Below, one piece after another: positions 19,552 through 28,315 of a DNA stretch of 64,000 nucleotides. A program made the translations under genes and the position numbers. The notes under the pieces were generated by a model. It worked only from the letters and a program-made list of their open reading frames with translations, did not search any database and was not told where the DNA came from. Position 1 is the first letter of the stretch. Each line of letters starts with the position of its first letter. This DNA is from Akkermansia muciniphila (GTDB lineage: Bacteria > Verrucomicrobiota > Verrucomicrobiia > Limisphaerales > UBA9464), in assembly GCA_945883815.1 (NCBI GenBank), contig CAMCYJ010000004.1:1-64000 (forward strand). Direction: 5' to 3'.

Positions 19552-20856
19552 TCAGAACAGCTGCCCGCCGGCGCGTCCACCGCCGCCGCTGTTGCCAAAG
19601 GTACCGGAGCCGCCCGACGTGCCGCCGGAGGTCTGGTTGTTGTTCTGCTGGCGTTGCATCAGCGCGCTGTTCTGAGAGGTGCCACCGGCACCGGTCCGGC
19701 TGCCCGAGGTGCTTTGGAACATGTTCTGCAACACCTGCACCGCTTGCTGAGGATCGCCGTTGTTCATGCGGAATACGTGCACCTGCTGGTCACGCGGGGA
19801 GGCCACATCCAACTCCCTGACCATGCCGGCAATCTGGGACATCAAGTCCTTGGAAGCCGTGACGATGACCGAAGAGGTCCGGGCATCGGCGACTGCCAAC
19901 ACCTGCGAAGCCCGGCGGATCCGATCGTTTTGGCCGGATGAAGAACCACCACCGGCTCGCCCGCCACCGCCACCACCGCCGCCTCGTCCACCACCACCGC
20001 CAAATCCTCCCATCATGGCGGCAAAACCACCGCCACCACCAAAGGGGCTACCGCCAAATCGCACGGGGGCCTGGTTGTTGTTTCCGGAACCGCTGCTGCT
20101 GGGGAAAACCCCGGACAGGGCCGTGGCGACATCGGAAGGGCTGGCGTGCGTCAGGTGGAACACACGGATCTCGGTCTCGGCTTCCGCGCTGGAGTCGATG
20201 GCTTTGATGATTTCCACCATGTGCCGGATGTTGGCCTGGGTGTCGGTCATCACGATAGAATTGCCGGCCACATTGGCCACGAAGGTCGCCTGCGGGGAAA
20301 TGAACGATGCCAGATCTTTGGCGAGCTGATCGGCCTCGACGTACCGGATTGGAATGATTTGCGTCACGATCTCGTCGTTCTTCGGGATCATCCGGGGATC
20401 GTTGTTCACCTTCACCGGGATATCCCGGGTCTTGGCCACGGCGCGATCGACAATGGTCAGCGTTCGACCGTCACGAATGGCGGCCAAACCGTTCTTGTTC
20501 AGGACGGAACTCAGGAAATCCACGGCCTCATCCTGGCTCATCGGCTTGGCGCTGATGACGTTGACCGTGCCCTTTACCGGGGCATCCAAAACAATGATGA
20601 AGCCGGCGGCCTCACTCAGGTATTCGAGAACCTGCTCAAGCGGTGCATTCCTGAAATTCATCTGAATGCCGGTGGAGCCACCACTGGCCGCCGGAGTCAG
20701 AACAGGGGTCGATGTTGTTTCGGCCGGAACGCTCTCGCTTCGAGTTGGGGCTTTGGCATCGGTGGTGGGCGCTGCAGCGTCCTGGGCGACCAAAGCGCCG
20801 GCCAGACATCCCACGGCACAGGCGGCGCCTAAGGCTCGAGTCATCAAGGTCTTCAT
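19552..20856 (-). CDS. gspD: Type II secretion secretin, N-terminal half (split GspD, part 1)
   Basis: 434 residues. Signal peptide (about 1-24), N0 domain (FRNAPLEQVLEYLSEAAGFI to TLTIVDRA), N1 (IIPIRYVEADQLAKDLASFI to MVEIIKAID), N2 (RVFHLTHASPSDVATALSGV to GMVRELD) with a long Gly-rich loop, and the first beta-alpha unit of N3 (QVHVFRMNNGDPQQAVQVLQ). It ends in a Gly/Ser/Asn tail with no barrel domain. The second half of N3 and the gate are encoded by the next gene, 26 bp away. AGGAG lies just before the ATG, which overlaps the stop of the gspC-like gene. Confidence 0.9.
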   Translation of the reverse strand: MKTLMTRALGAACAVGCLAGALVAQDAAAPTTDAKAPTRSESVPAETTSTPVLTPAASGGSTGIQMNFRNAPLEQVLEYLSEAAGFIIVLDAPVKGTVNVISAKPMSQDEAVDFLSSVLNKNGLAAIRDGRTLTIVDRAVAKTRDIPVKVNNDPRMIPKNDEIVTQIIPIRYVEADQLAKDLASFISPQATFVANVAGNSIVMTDTQANIRHMVEIIKAIDSSAEAETEIRVFHLTHASPSDVATALSGVFPSSSGSGNNNQAPVRFGGSPFGGGGGFAAMMGGFGGGGGRGGGGGGGGRAGGGSSSGQNDRIRRASQVLAVADARTSSVIVTASKDLMSQIAGMVRELDVASPRDQQVHVFRMNNGDPQQAVQVLQNMFQSTSGSRTGAGGTSQNSALMQRQQNNNQTSGGTSGGSGTFGNSGGGGRAGGQLF

Positions 20857-21491
20857 TTCATCTCCTGTTCCCGTTTTTTCAAAAGCCGCTTCAAGATTTC
20901 ATCGGATCCCGGGGGATCTTCAGTGGTCGACGTCGCTGACGACGAAGACGTCGATGGCGACGAGGACGCAGTACCGGAACCCGTGCCGGCGCTTCCGCCG
21001 GATCGAGTGAATGCTTCTCCGCTGCCACCGGCCGCGAGTTTCCAAACTCCTTCGGCATCCTTGCGCAAACGCTGACCCACCTTCAGCAACACGGGCGGTC
21101 GATTGGACTCCAACAACGTCACCGATTGAGGCGTGATGACGGTCACGGTGTGTCCAGCGATGAGGGCTTGAAGTTGCAGCGTCTTGCGATACTCGGCGGC
21201 ATTGCCATCAAAGAAGGCGAAGGTTCCCTTCGGGAACGTCATCACACCGACCAAACCCATCTCGGGTGCATCGGCGGCCACCGCAACCACGGGTTTGGAA
21301 ATGGGTCGGGATTCTCCCCGGGTTCTCGGCTGGCGATCCGGATCGAAGATGTTCCGTTCGGCGACTCGACGGGCCAAGGCCTTGGAATCGAGGACCGCTG
21401 GCTGATTCGTTTCGGCCGCATGGGTGAGTCCGGATCCGAAAGCGATCCAGGCCAATAGAAAACCCATCCAGTTGGAGGAAAGGACCTTCAT
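20853..21491 (-). CDS. GspC/PilP-like inner-membrane linker protein
   Basis: 212 residues from ATG 21491, chosen for the ATGA overlap with the gspM-like gene and the signal/anchor (VLSSNWMGFLLAWIAFGSGL). The middle (RRVAERNIFDP, then MGLVGVMTFPKGTFAFFDG, VTVITPQSVTLLES, PPVLLKVGQRLR) has the form of the HR domain of GspC or of PilP, which contacts the N0 domain of the secretin. The C-terminal part is Ser/Thr-rich and ends in a basic helix. Its place directly before the secretin genes supports a GspC role. No PDZ domain. Confidence 0.7.
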   Translation of the reverse strand: MKVLSSNWMGFLLAWIAFGSGLTHAAETNQPAVLDSKALARRVAERNIFDPDRQPRTRGESRPISKPVVAVAADAPEMGLVGVMTFPKGTFAFFDGNAAEYRKTLQLQALIAGHTVTVITPQSVTLLESNRPPVLLKVGQRLRKDAEGVWKLAAGGSGEAFTRSGGSAGTGSGTASSSPSTSSSSATSTTEDPPGSDEILKRLLKKREQEMK

Positions 21492-22024
21492 GGCTTGGTT
21501 GGGGAGTTGAGCACGAGGCCGTTGATCTGAAGACCCATGGTCAACTGCCGCCCGGCAGGATCGCGGCTCATGAGTTGCAGGCTGTCGAGCTTCACCGCCA
21601 TGGGTCCCTCTTCCATGCGTTGGAGGAATTGCGTCAGGCTCGAAAGGCTTCCAGCCGTCTCCAGTCGGCACCGGAGCATTTGGTAGGCGGCCTCGTCGCC
21701 CTTCCACTGGGGCATGCGGTCCACGATCTGGGCACCCGAAGACTTGGCCCAGTCATCGCACGCCCGAAGCAGTCGCTGCTCGGCTTGGGACGGTTCCTGA
21801 GGCAGGGCATTGGTGCGGAGATGGTTCCAGCGACCCCGCAGGCTGGATTCGCGTTTGGCCAGTTCCTGACCCTCGGCCACCTGACGGCGCAGCGTCGCAA
21901 TCCGGGCCGACCGCTCCGACCACAGACGGGCCACCGGGGTGAACAGCACGAGATCCGCGACGTAAAGACCCACGGCAGCGAGGGTCACAGTCATCAGCAG
22001 TTTTTGGCGTTGGACGGGATTCAT
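21488..22024 (-). CDS. GspM/PilO-like assembly protein
   Basis: 178 residues from ATG 22024 (ATGA overlap with the gspL-like stop). One N-terminal membrane helix (LLMTVTLAAVGLYVADLVLF), a coiled-coil (RIATLRRQVAEGQELAKRES) and a ferredoxin-like C-terminal domain (MLRCRLETAGSLSSLTQFLQ and following), as in PilO and GspM. These proteins dimerise with PilN/GspL in the inner-membrane platform. Position immediately after the GspL-like gene fits. Confidence 0.75.
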   Translation of the reverse strand: MNPVQRQKLLMTVTLAAVGLYVADLVLFTPVARLWSERSARIATLRRQVAEGQELAKRESSLRGRWNHLRTNALPQEPSQAEQRLLRACDDWAKSSGAQIVDRMPQWKGDEAAYQMLRCRLETAGSLSSLTQFLQRMEEGPMAVKLDSLQLMSRDPAGRQLTMGLQINGLVLNSPTKP

Positions 22025-23463
22025 CGGGCCATGCCTCCGTTCCACACGAATGTCAGGTTGAACTGCATCGGAGAAGCGCCGCGCGACTGATCATGATGGA
22101 CCTTGCTGACGCCGGGCAAGGCGCTCAGGCGAGCACTCATGGCCAGGAAGGCTGGACTATCCGTCGCCGTGCCGCTGCAAACCACCTCTCCCGACTCCCG
22201 GATTTCGATAACTTTGGCCGTCACTGAACCGTTTTCCGGGAAGGCGCTGCTCAGGGCTTCAAGAATGGCCAACCCACGGGACGACTCGGGTGTCCATGGC
22301 CGGTACTGGCGAAGGTCTTGCTGGATGCGCTCCAGTTCGCGGACCTTCCCCGATAAACCCGCCCAACGGGATTCCAACAGCGACAGTTGCACTTGCTGGA
22401 CGAGGAACGCCACGACCACCACCGCGGTCACGGCCCCGCCGATGGTCCAAACGGTGCGCCGCGGACCCTGAGCATGGCGCACCAGGAATTGCCGCAGCAC
22501 CGAGGGCTTCGGGGGCAAGAATTCCAAACTCGCGACTCCGGAAACCAACACGCGGGAAGCGATGATGGCCGAAATCAACGGCGCCGGCTGATGAGGTAAG
22601 CCCGGCACTTCGGGCGACTGAGCGCGGATCCGGAATCCGGACACCGCCAATCGCGCCGACAACTGCTCGGCCAGCGGTTCACTGAGCGAACCGGGTCCGT
22701 AAATTCGGACCGTCCGTAAGGATCCACTCCAAGGCTCGGGCAATTGTCCCAAGGTGATCCGGATCTCGCGGGCCACGCTGTCGGCATGAAGGACCGGCTG
22801 GCCGGAGGGATCTTCTGTCACCCCTTCAAACGACCGCAGGGCCACAATGCCGCCTCCAGCCGTGATCTGGAGGGTCACCGGACCCGGGCCTGAACCCAAA
22901 TTCAAGGCAATGACACCCTCAGAGGACGGATCCGACGGCGCCTGCAGCTCGCCGATGTTCGACGAAACGCTGACGAGCTTGAGCCGCGCCGCGCCCATCA
23001 ACCGTTCCAACGAAGCCAAGCGGGTTTGGGGCAGGGCGGCCAAGGTCACCCATTGGCTGCCCTCCACTCGGGCGCACCGGGAATAGGCGACTTGCAAAGT
23101 GGAGGCGTCGGCATGAAATCCTTTTTCCGCCTCCAACTGGAGGAGACTTTCGGCATCGGCATGGGCCAAGACCGGGATTTCGGTCTGGGTGACCAAGAAG
23201 CTGGAGACGGACAAGGCCACCGCGCAGGTGCGCTCCCGGATTCCGGCCTGATCGAGCTGGGCTCGCAGCTCCTTGCCCACGGTCTCCGGATCACCCGAAT
23301 CGATATCCAGAGACAACTCCGCCTGGAAATCGGCCGCTTTCTGGAACCCGCCCGGCGTGCGCCGCAGGAGGGTGCCCTCGATACGCCGACCTTCCCAGGA
23401 AAGCCCCAGAACGGCCTGGGGGGCTTTACGGGGACGGGATCCCAATTTCAGGAAATGGATCAT
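22021..23463 (-). CDS. GspL-like protein (PilM-PilN type)
   Basis: 480 residues. The N-terminal cytoplasmic part is a PilM/actin-like domain (AVLGLSWEGRRIEGTLLRRT, AVALSVSSFLVTQTEIPVL, VIALNLGSGPGPVTLQI). Residues about 345-370 form one membrane helix (TVWTIGGAVTAVVVVAFLVQ). The periplasmic PilN-like part (LEALSSAFPENGSVTAKVIE to QFNLTFVWNGG) follows. In T2SS this protein links the GspE ATPase to GspM. Coupled to gspM downstream, 20 bp after gspK. Confidence 0.8.
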   Translation of the reverse strand: MIHFLKLGSRPRKAPQAVLGLSWEGRRIEGTLLRRTPGGFQKAADFQAELSLDIDSGDPETVGKELRAQLDQAGIRERTCAVALSVSSFLVTQTEIPVLAHADAESLLQLEAEKGFHADASTLQVAYSRCARVEGSQWVTLAALPQTRLASLERLMGAARLKLVSVSSNIGELQAPSDPSSEGVIALNLGSGPGPVTLQITAGGGIVALRSFEGVTEDPSGQPVLHADSVAREIRITLGQLPEPWSGSLRTVRIYGPGSLSEPLAEQLSARLAVSGFRIRAQSPEVPGLPHQPAPLISAIIASRVLVSGVASLEFLPPKPSVLRQFLVRHAQGPRRTVWTIGGAVTAVVVVAFLVQQVQLSLLESRWAGLSGKVRELERIQQDLRQYRPWTPESSRGLAILEALSSAFPENGSVTAKVIEIRESGEVVCSGTATDSPAFLAMSARLSALPGVSKVHHDQSRGASPMQFNLTFVWNGGMAR

Positions 23464-23483
23464 GCGGTGTTCTGGACCTTTAC

Positions 23484-24896
23484 CTATGGACCGACCGTTT
23501 GACGGATTTGCTCACGGACACGGTCCCCCAATGCCCAGCCCAAACGGCTGAGATCCTGACGGTGGATGATTTTCGGAACTCCATCGCTGATATCAAAAAT
23601 GAACTTAACCCGCCGGTAACCGCGCCCCAAGGGCCCCACGGCCACCACATCGGCTCCATATTGGAAGCTCCGTGTCGTTAGGAGATCGCGGCCAGCCAAA
23701 GTGGTTACGGCCTGATGATCACGACCGAGGGCCGCGACCATCCAGGCGATGGAATTCAGGCTCGAAAAATTCTGCTCACGGTAACGCACCAACGTCGTGG
23801 CGGCACTGCTGGAGGCGTCCTGTGAGAGCCCCACACCGACAAACAACGCCGTCAAAACCGTGGCGTTGGCTGTATTGAGGTTCACCCGACCGTAGGTGTA
23901 AGAATTCGTGGTGACACACAGTTCGGGCGCAATCCGCTCAAAGTCATCCTGGCTGAGACCGCTCGTGAGGTAAAATCGCAGCAAACTGGAAAAATTCGGA
24001 GTCGCTGCCCCGCCCCCTTGGCCGCCGCCTTGAGTAAATCCCAAACGCGTCATGATTTCCCGACTGCGACCGGTCCCGAACGAGGACTCCAGCAACCCCT
24101 GAATTTGCGCTCGCGTATTGACGTTGGTCAGGAGAGTGCCGTCGGCATGAAAATTGGGCTCCCGACTGAAGACAGTGGTCGTGTCGAGCAAGCCCGGGGT
24201 CGAAAACAGAGATCCCGTGAGACTCCGCTCCTCGGGATCCAAGATCCCGTTGAGGTTCCGATCATCGCCAAAGAGGTGGTCCAGCGTGATGCCTTCGACC
24301 AAGCGCAATTCATCCACGGTTTCAAACGGACTCCACTTGGCTTGGTAGCCCAAGCTCGCATAACCCAACGACAGGGACCCATTGGTGCTGCGCCAATCCA
24401 CCACCGCGGCCGCCAGTTCGGTGGTCATCCCCGGCAACATCGACAGTGCATTGGAATTGGCCCGGTTGAGGTTGAGTTTGCCCGACTCGTCCTGGAGGTT
24501 GAAAGCCACCTGATTCAAACCGGTTTCGGAGGCGGCCGGATTGCGGCCTAAAATCCACACCCGGGATTCGCCGATGGGCAGGGCTTCGCAGACGAACTGC
24601 GAATTGGTGGTCATCATGCCGTTGGTGGCGAAGTTGGCCAGCGCCCAACCCACGTACCGCGCCGCCCCCTCGACCGCCTGACCGGCCGCCATGTCGGAGG
24701 CTCGATTGGCCGATGCCCGCAGTTCCAAACCCATGGAAGCGGCAAAATACAAAATGAGCGCCGTCAGGCCGGCTGTGATCCAAAGAACCACCACCAGCAC
24801 CGAGGCCGCGCTACGGAATTGGCCTCGGCTTCGCGTTTCCAGCGCGTTTACCGGTCTGGGCCCTCCCGTTTCCCGGCTATGGAGCGAAGACTTCAT
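23484..24896 (-). CDS. gspK: Type II secretion minor pseudopilin GspK-like
   Basis: 470 residues from ATG 24896, two bases after the gspJ stop; the 93 residues further upstream in the ORF track belong to the gspJ region in another frame. N-terminal hydrophobic helix SAASVLVVVLWITAGLTALILYFA without the usual Glu5 of major pseudopilins, as in GspK. The bulk (GKLNLNRANSNALSMLPGMT, then VNLNTANATVLTALF) holds the two SAM-like helix-hairpin segments of GspK. GspK sits at the tip of the pseudopilus. Ends RQTVGP. Confidence 0.88.
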   Translation of the reverse strand: MKSSLHSRETGGPRPVNALETRSRGQFRSAASVLVVVLWITAGLTALILYFAASMGLELRASANRASDMAAGQAVEGAARYVGWALANFATNGMMTTNSQFVCEALPIGESRVWILGRNPAASETGLNQVAFNLQDESGKLNLNRANSNALSMLPGMTTELAAAVVDWRSTNGSLSLGYASLGYQAKWSPFETVDELRLVEGITLDHLFGDDRNLNGILDPEERSLTGSLFSTPGLLDTTTVFSREPNFHADGTLLTNVNTRAQIQGLLESSFGTGRSREIMTRLGFTQGGGQGGGAATPNFSSLLRFYLTSGLSQDDFERIAPELCVTTNSYTYGRVNLNTANATVLTALFVGVGLSQDASSSAATTLVRYREQNFSSLNSIAWMVAALGRDHQAVTTLAGRDLLTTRSFQYGADVVAVGPLGRGYRRVKFIFDISDGVPKIIHRQDLSRLGWALGDRVREQIRQTVGP

Positions 24897-24898
24897 GC

Positions 24899-25603
24899 TC
24901 AGCCTCCCACCGTGCTGGTGGAGTTGGTTCTGGATTGTAAACTCAGGGGCACGAGCAATTCCACCGGACCCATGTTGGCACCCCACGAAATCCCCCGTTG
25001 CAGCCGGATGCGAACGGCGACCGGCAGATTCGTGGTCATGCCCGAAGTATCGGTCGTATCCCATTGCTGGAGCCACTGAGTACCATCGAAGGATTCGACA
25101 TCCATGCGGGCCACATCCCGCAGCAACAGTTGGTCTTCGACCTCCGCGACTGAGGTGGCCAGCAAGTTCCTGCAAACGCCGCGGTACAAGTCCATCGCTC
25201 CGGCTCCGTCTTCGACGGAATTCTTCAGGCTATAGGAAACCCGTTGTACCGAGCCCCACGGTTCGTTTGCGCGCAGGGATCCGGTCGTCGTGTTGAACTC
25301 TAGCGACACCGGCTGGGAATTCACCGTGCTGGATAAATTGCCCGCGCGAAAGGAGCCCGAGATCAAGCCATTGGTCTTGGGTGTCACTGCGCCCTGGAGG
25401 TCCAGCCGGATGGAATCCAATGCGAGTTCGAGCGGGGCCGCCGACTCGATGGCGTCGGACACGGTGTTGCGAAGCCGAAGGCTCGTGAAGAGCACTTGGT
25501 TGGCAACGATGAGAATGAGCGCAGCCGCACCGATCGAGAGGATCAGTTCGATCATCGTGAACCCCGAGCGGTTCCGGCGAGCCGTTGGGAGGAGCGCGAT
25601 CAT
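24899..25603 (-). CDS. gspJ: Type II secretion minor pseudopilin GspJ-like
   Basis: 234 residues from ATG 25603, overlapping the gspI stop by ATGA. Prepilin signal NRSGFTMIELILSIGAAALI: cleavage after Gly, with Glu5 in the mature protein. The rest is a beta-rich minor pseudopilin domain (SVQRVSYSLKNSVEDGAG, DQLLLRDVARMDVESFDGTQ). Third of four consecutive small pilin-like genes; assignment to J rests on order and length. Confidence 0.82.
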   Translation of the reverse strand: MIALLPTARRNRSGFTMIELILSIGAAALILIVANQVLFTSLRLRNTVSDAIESAAPLELALDSIRLDLQGAVTPKTNGLISGSFRAGNLSSTVNSQPVSLEFNTTTGSLRANEPWGSVQRVSYSLKNSVEDGAGAMDLYRGVCRNLLATSVAEVEDQLLLRDVARMDVESFDGTQWLQQWDTTDTSGMTTNLPVAVRIRLQRGISWGANMGPVELLVPLSLQSRTNSTSTVGG

Positions 25604-26031
25604 CGGGTGGTGCTCGGACTGGACGGACTGGATCCGGCCACGGCATCGACCGGGTGGCCCAGCGTTGAAAGGCGCACTGACGATTCTTGTCCTTGGGTGA
25701 GGAATCGAACGTCGGCCGTGATCAGGGGCAGGCTGGGCTGAATCCAATTTTCGCGAGTCACCGTCCACTGGTAGTCCACCGTTCCCTCCATCTGGGTACC
25801 GCTCTGAGCGCCACTGTTGAGATTGGTGTAGAGCGTCGCCTCCGTGAGAACTTTTTCAGCGATGCGGGCGGCCACCGACCGACGGACCGAGACGGTGCCG
25901 GCGCGGCCGGCGATATGCAGCGCCTCAACCACCGCTGGGATCACGATGGCCAGAAACAACAACGCCGCCAGCGTCTCGGCCAGGGTGTATCCCGATCGCC
26001 GACGGTTATTGGAGGTCGGTGCGAATTTCAT
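25600..26031 (-). CDS. gspI: Type II secretion minor pseudopilin GspI-like
   Basis: 143 residues from ATG 26031; this start overlaps the gspH 3' end by 26 bp. Prepilin signal RRSGYTLAETLAALLFLAIV with Gly before the cleavage site and Glu at +5. The C-terminal domain has the small GspI size. A Ser/Pro-rich tail ends the protein (VAGSSPSSPSTTR). Function by analogy: primes pseudopilus assembly with GspJ and GspK. Confidence 0.8.
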   Translation of the reverse strand: MKFAPTSNNRRRSGYTLAETLAALLFLAIVIPAVVEALHIAGRAGTVSVRRSVAARIAEKVLTEATLYTNLNSGAQSGTQMEGTVDYQWTVTRENWIQPSLPLITADVRFLTQGQESSVRLSTLGHPVDAVAGSSPSSPSTTR

Positions 26032-26608
26032 AATGACGGCGGTCGGAACCTTCCACGAGCCAGAGCACGGAACCATCGGAGTCCTCAATGCGAATAGCAT
26101 TCGGACTGTCCTCATCGATGGTCCCATCCGGAAGCAAGCGGATCGACGGTTCGGTGCGAGCGGTGGCGGGTCTTTGCGAGCTGGAGACACCGGGAAGAAT
26201 CCGGGTGGTGCGGGTACCCGTCAGCGTCTGTCCGATGAGACGTTGGGCCTGGTCGAACGTGACCTTCAGGTTCTCATCCACGGCAAACTCCTGAGACAAT
26301 GGATCACCCGTTTGCCCCGGGGTCTCTCGCTCGATACCGTAGTGCCCGGTGGCAGAATTGAGCCACAACAGGACCGGTAAACTCTCGGAGATGGCCCGGC
26401 TGCGGGCCGCGTGGGTGAGTGCCAAGACCCTTCGGGCTTCCGACTCCAAGGCCCGGCCACGGATGAATCCCGACAAGCGCGGAGAAACCATCGACACGGC
26501 CACCACAAGCAAGGCCATCACCAGGATCATTTCGATCAAGCTGAAAGCCCGCCGGCGCGAAACGATCCGAGTGGGAACGCTATTTGGCTGTCCAGTTGCC
26601 AAAGTCAT
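26006..26608 (-). CDS. gspH: Type II secretion minor pseudopilin GspH-like
   Basis: 200 residues from ATG 26608, overlapping the gspG 3' end by 29 bp. Prepilin-type segment RRRAFSLIEMILVMALLVVA. The residue before the cleavage site is Ala rather than the usual Gly, which prepilin peptidases tolerate. Contains the GspH-like middle (EARRVLALTHAARSRAISES) and a beta-rich C-terminal half. The overlapping starts of G, H, I and J suggest tight coupling. Confidence 0.8.
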   Translation of the reverse strand: MTLATGQPNSVPTRIVSRRRAFSLIEMILVMALLVVAVSMVSPRLSGFIRGRALESEARRVLALTHAARSRAISESLPVLLWLNSATGHYGIERETPGQTGDPLSQEFAVDENLKVTFDQAQRLIGQTLTGTRTTRILPGVSSSQRPATARTEPSIRLLPDGTIDEDSPNAIRIEDSDGSVLWLVEGSDRRHYEIRTDLQ

Positions 26609-27038
26609 CCTCGGTTCCCGCCTTGCCGTCCGGTCCGATGGAGGACAGGTCGAACGAGTTGGCGTTCTGACGCCCCGGTTGGGCGAATTGGTATTCATTG
26701 CCCCAGGGATCCTGAGGGATCTTGTCGAGATACGGTCCGCGCCAATTGCGGGCCTGACGCGGCGCCTGGAGCAAGTCGGCCAGGGCCTTCGGGTAGCTGC
26801 CGTTATCCACCTCGTACGCATCCAACGCCGTCTTGATGGAGGCAATGTCTGCGCGGGCCGCCGACTGTCGGGCCTGCTCGCTGCGGCCCATCATCTTCGG
26901 CACCACAAGGGCAGCCAGAATGCCAATGATGGTGATCACCAGCAGCATTTCAACCAGGGTGAAGCCGCGGTGATGGCGACGACGGGAAACACCGGCCTGG
27001 GGTCCGGCTTGGGGACAACGGAACAGATTCAGGTTCAT
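26580..27038 (-). CDS. gspG: Type II secretion major pseudopilin GspG
   Basis: 152 residues from ATG 27038; a GTG at 27056 overlapping the gspF stop is an alternative. Prepilin signal HHRGFTLVEMLLVITIIGIL with Gly/Phe cleavage and Glu5, then the GspG signature: SIKTALDAYEVDNGSYP, LADLLQAPRQARNWRGPYL and PQDPWGNEYQF. The C-terminus (IGPDGKAGTEDDFGNW) has the Asp residues of the GspG calcium site. It builds the periplasmic pseudopilus. Confidence 0.95.
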   Translation of the reverse strand: MNLNLFRCPQAGPQAGVSRRRHHRGFTLVEMLLVITIIGILAALVVPKMMGRSEQARQSAARADIASIKTALDAYEVDNGSYPKALADLLQAPRQARNWRGPYLDKIPQDPWGNEYQFAQPGRQNANSFDLSSIGPDGKAGTEDDFGNWTAK

Positions 27039-27052
27039 GGAATCGTTGGGGA

Positions 27053-28312
27053 TCACTTGATGTAGTCTTGGAGGGAGAAAACGGGCAGGAGCATTCCGAT
27101 GAAAATAAAGCCGATGAATCCGGCGATGAGGAACAGCATGAGTGGTTCTGCCAAAGCCACTGCGGTCTTGAGGCGCCGGTCGAGTTCACTCTCGGTGACA
27201 TTGGCGATGCGGATTAATTCGACATCCAGGCGTCCGCTTTCTTCGGCCACTGAAATCATCTCCATCACCGATCCACTGAAGAGGGCCGGACATTCGGCGA
27301 GACTTTGCCCGAGGCGTCCGCCTTGTTGGACTTGATCAATTGACCGAGCCACCGCATCCACGAGGATTTGGTTGCCAATGGAACGTCGGGCGACATTCAA
27401 GGCCTGAATCAATTGGACATCCGCTCCGATCAAGGTGCCCAGCATCCGGCAAAATCGGGCCATCGCGAACCGGGAACTGAGCGGCCCGACAACCGGAGCC
27501 TTCAAGGTCAGTCCTTCCCAGATGCGCCGGCCGGCCGGTGAAATGATCCAAGTGCGCAGGAAGAACCCACCCAACACCAAACCGACCAAAACCAACAATC
27601 CGTAGGAACGCAGGATGTCACTGGCCGCGATGATGATTTGGGTGATGAGCGGCAGGGCTCCCTTCGCACTGGCGAACACCTTCTGGAACTTCGGAATGAA
27701 AAACACCAGCAGGACCGTCAAGACCACCAAGGCCATCACGAGCAGCACCGCCGGATAAATCATTGCCGTGAGGACCTTCGAGCGGAGCTCCTTTTCGCGC
27801 GATTGGAAGTCGGCGATTTGGGCCAACACCACATCCAAAAATCCACCGGCCTCGCCCGCCTCGACCATCGCCGTGTAGACCTTGGGAAAGGTGTCCGAGG
27901 ATCGGGCCATCGCATTGGCCAGCGACATGCCATCGACCACCAACCCGTGGATCTCCCGCCACTTGGCCGAGGCCACCGGTGACGAAGCCTCCTTACCGAG
28001 GATGGTCAGTGCGCGACTCAACGGAACGCCCGCCGCCAAGAGACTGGAGAGCAATCGGGTGAAGTTCTCCAATTCGGCCCCGCTCACTTTGGGAGCGCCG
28101 AAGGAAAAACCGGGCATGCCGGTATTCTGAGCCGCGACCTCTTTGCCCGGCTTGGACGATCGGCTCCCGCCACCGCGCGTCTCGGTGACACTGACCGGTC
28201 TCAGACCTTTGCCCTCGATGATCCGCAAGGCCTCGGGACGACTGGCCGCCTCGGCGATGCCGTCGGCCATCCGCCCGTCGGACTGCAATGCTCGGTAGGA
28301 GAACGTCGGCAT
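27053..28312 (-). CDS. gspF: Type II secretion inner-membrane platform protein GspF
   Basis: 419 residues. Starts PTFSYRALQSDGRMADGIAEA and has two repeated GspF domains: first ENFTRLLSSLLAAGVPLSRAL, second FCRMLGTLIGADVQLIQALN. Three membrane helices lie at about 190-220, 250-275 and 395-415. Polytopic platform protein that transmits GspE movement to the pseudopilus. Three bases downstream of gspE. Confidence 0.95.
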   Translation of the reverse strand: MPTFSYRALQSDGRMADGIAEAASRPEALRIIEGKGLRPVSVTETRGGGSRSSKPGKEVAAQNTGMPGFSFGAPKVSGAELENFTRLLSSLLAAGVPLSRALTILGKEASSPVASAKWREIHGLVVDGMSLANAMARSSDTFPKVYTAMVEAGEAGGFLDVVLAQIADFQSREKELRSKVLTAMIYPAVLLVMALVVLTVLLVFFIPKFQKVFASAKGALPLITQIIIAASDILRSYGLLVLVGLVLGGFFLRTWIISPAGRRIWEGLTLKAPVVGPLSSRFAMARFCRMLGTLIGADVQLIQALNVARRSIGNQILVDAVARSIDQVQQGGRLGQSLAECPALFSGSVMEMISVAEESGRLDVELIRIANVTESELDRRLKTAVALAEPLMLFLIAGFIGFIFIGMLLPVFSLQDYIK

Positions 28313-28315
28313 GGA

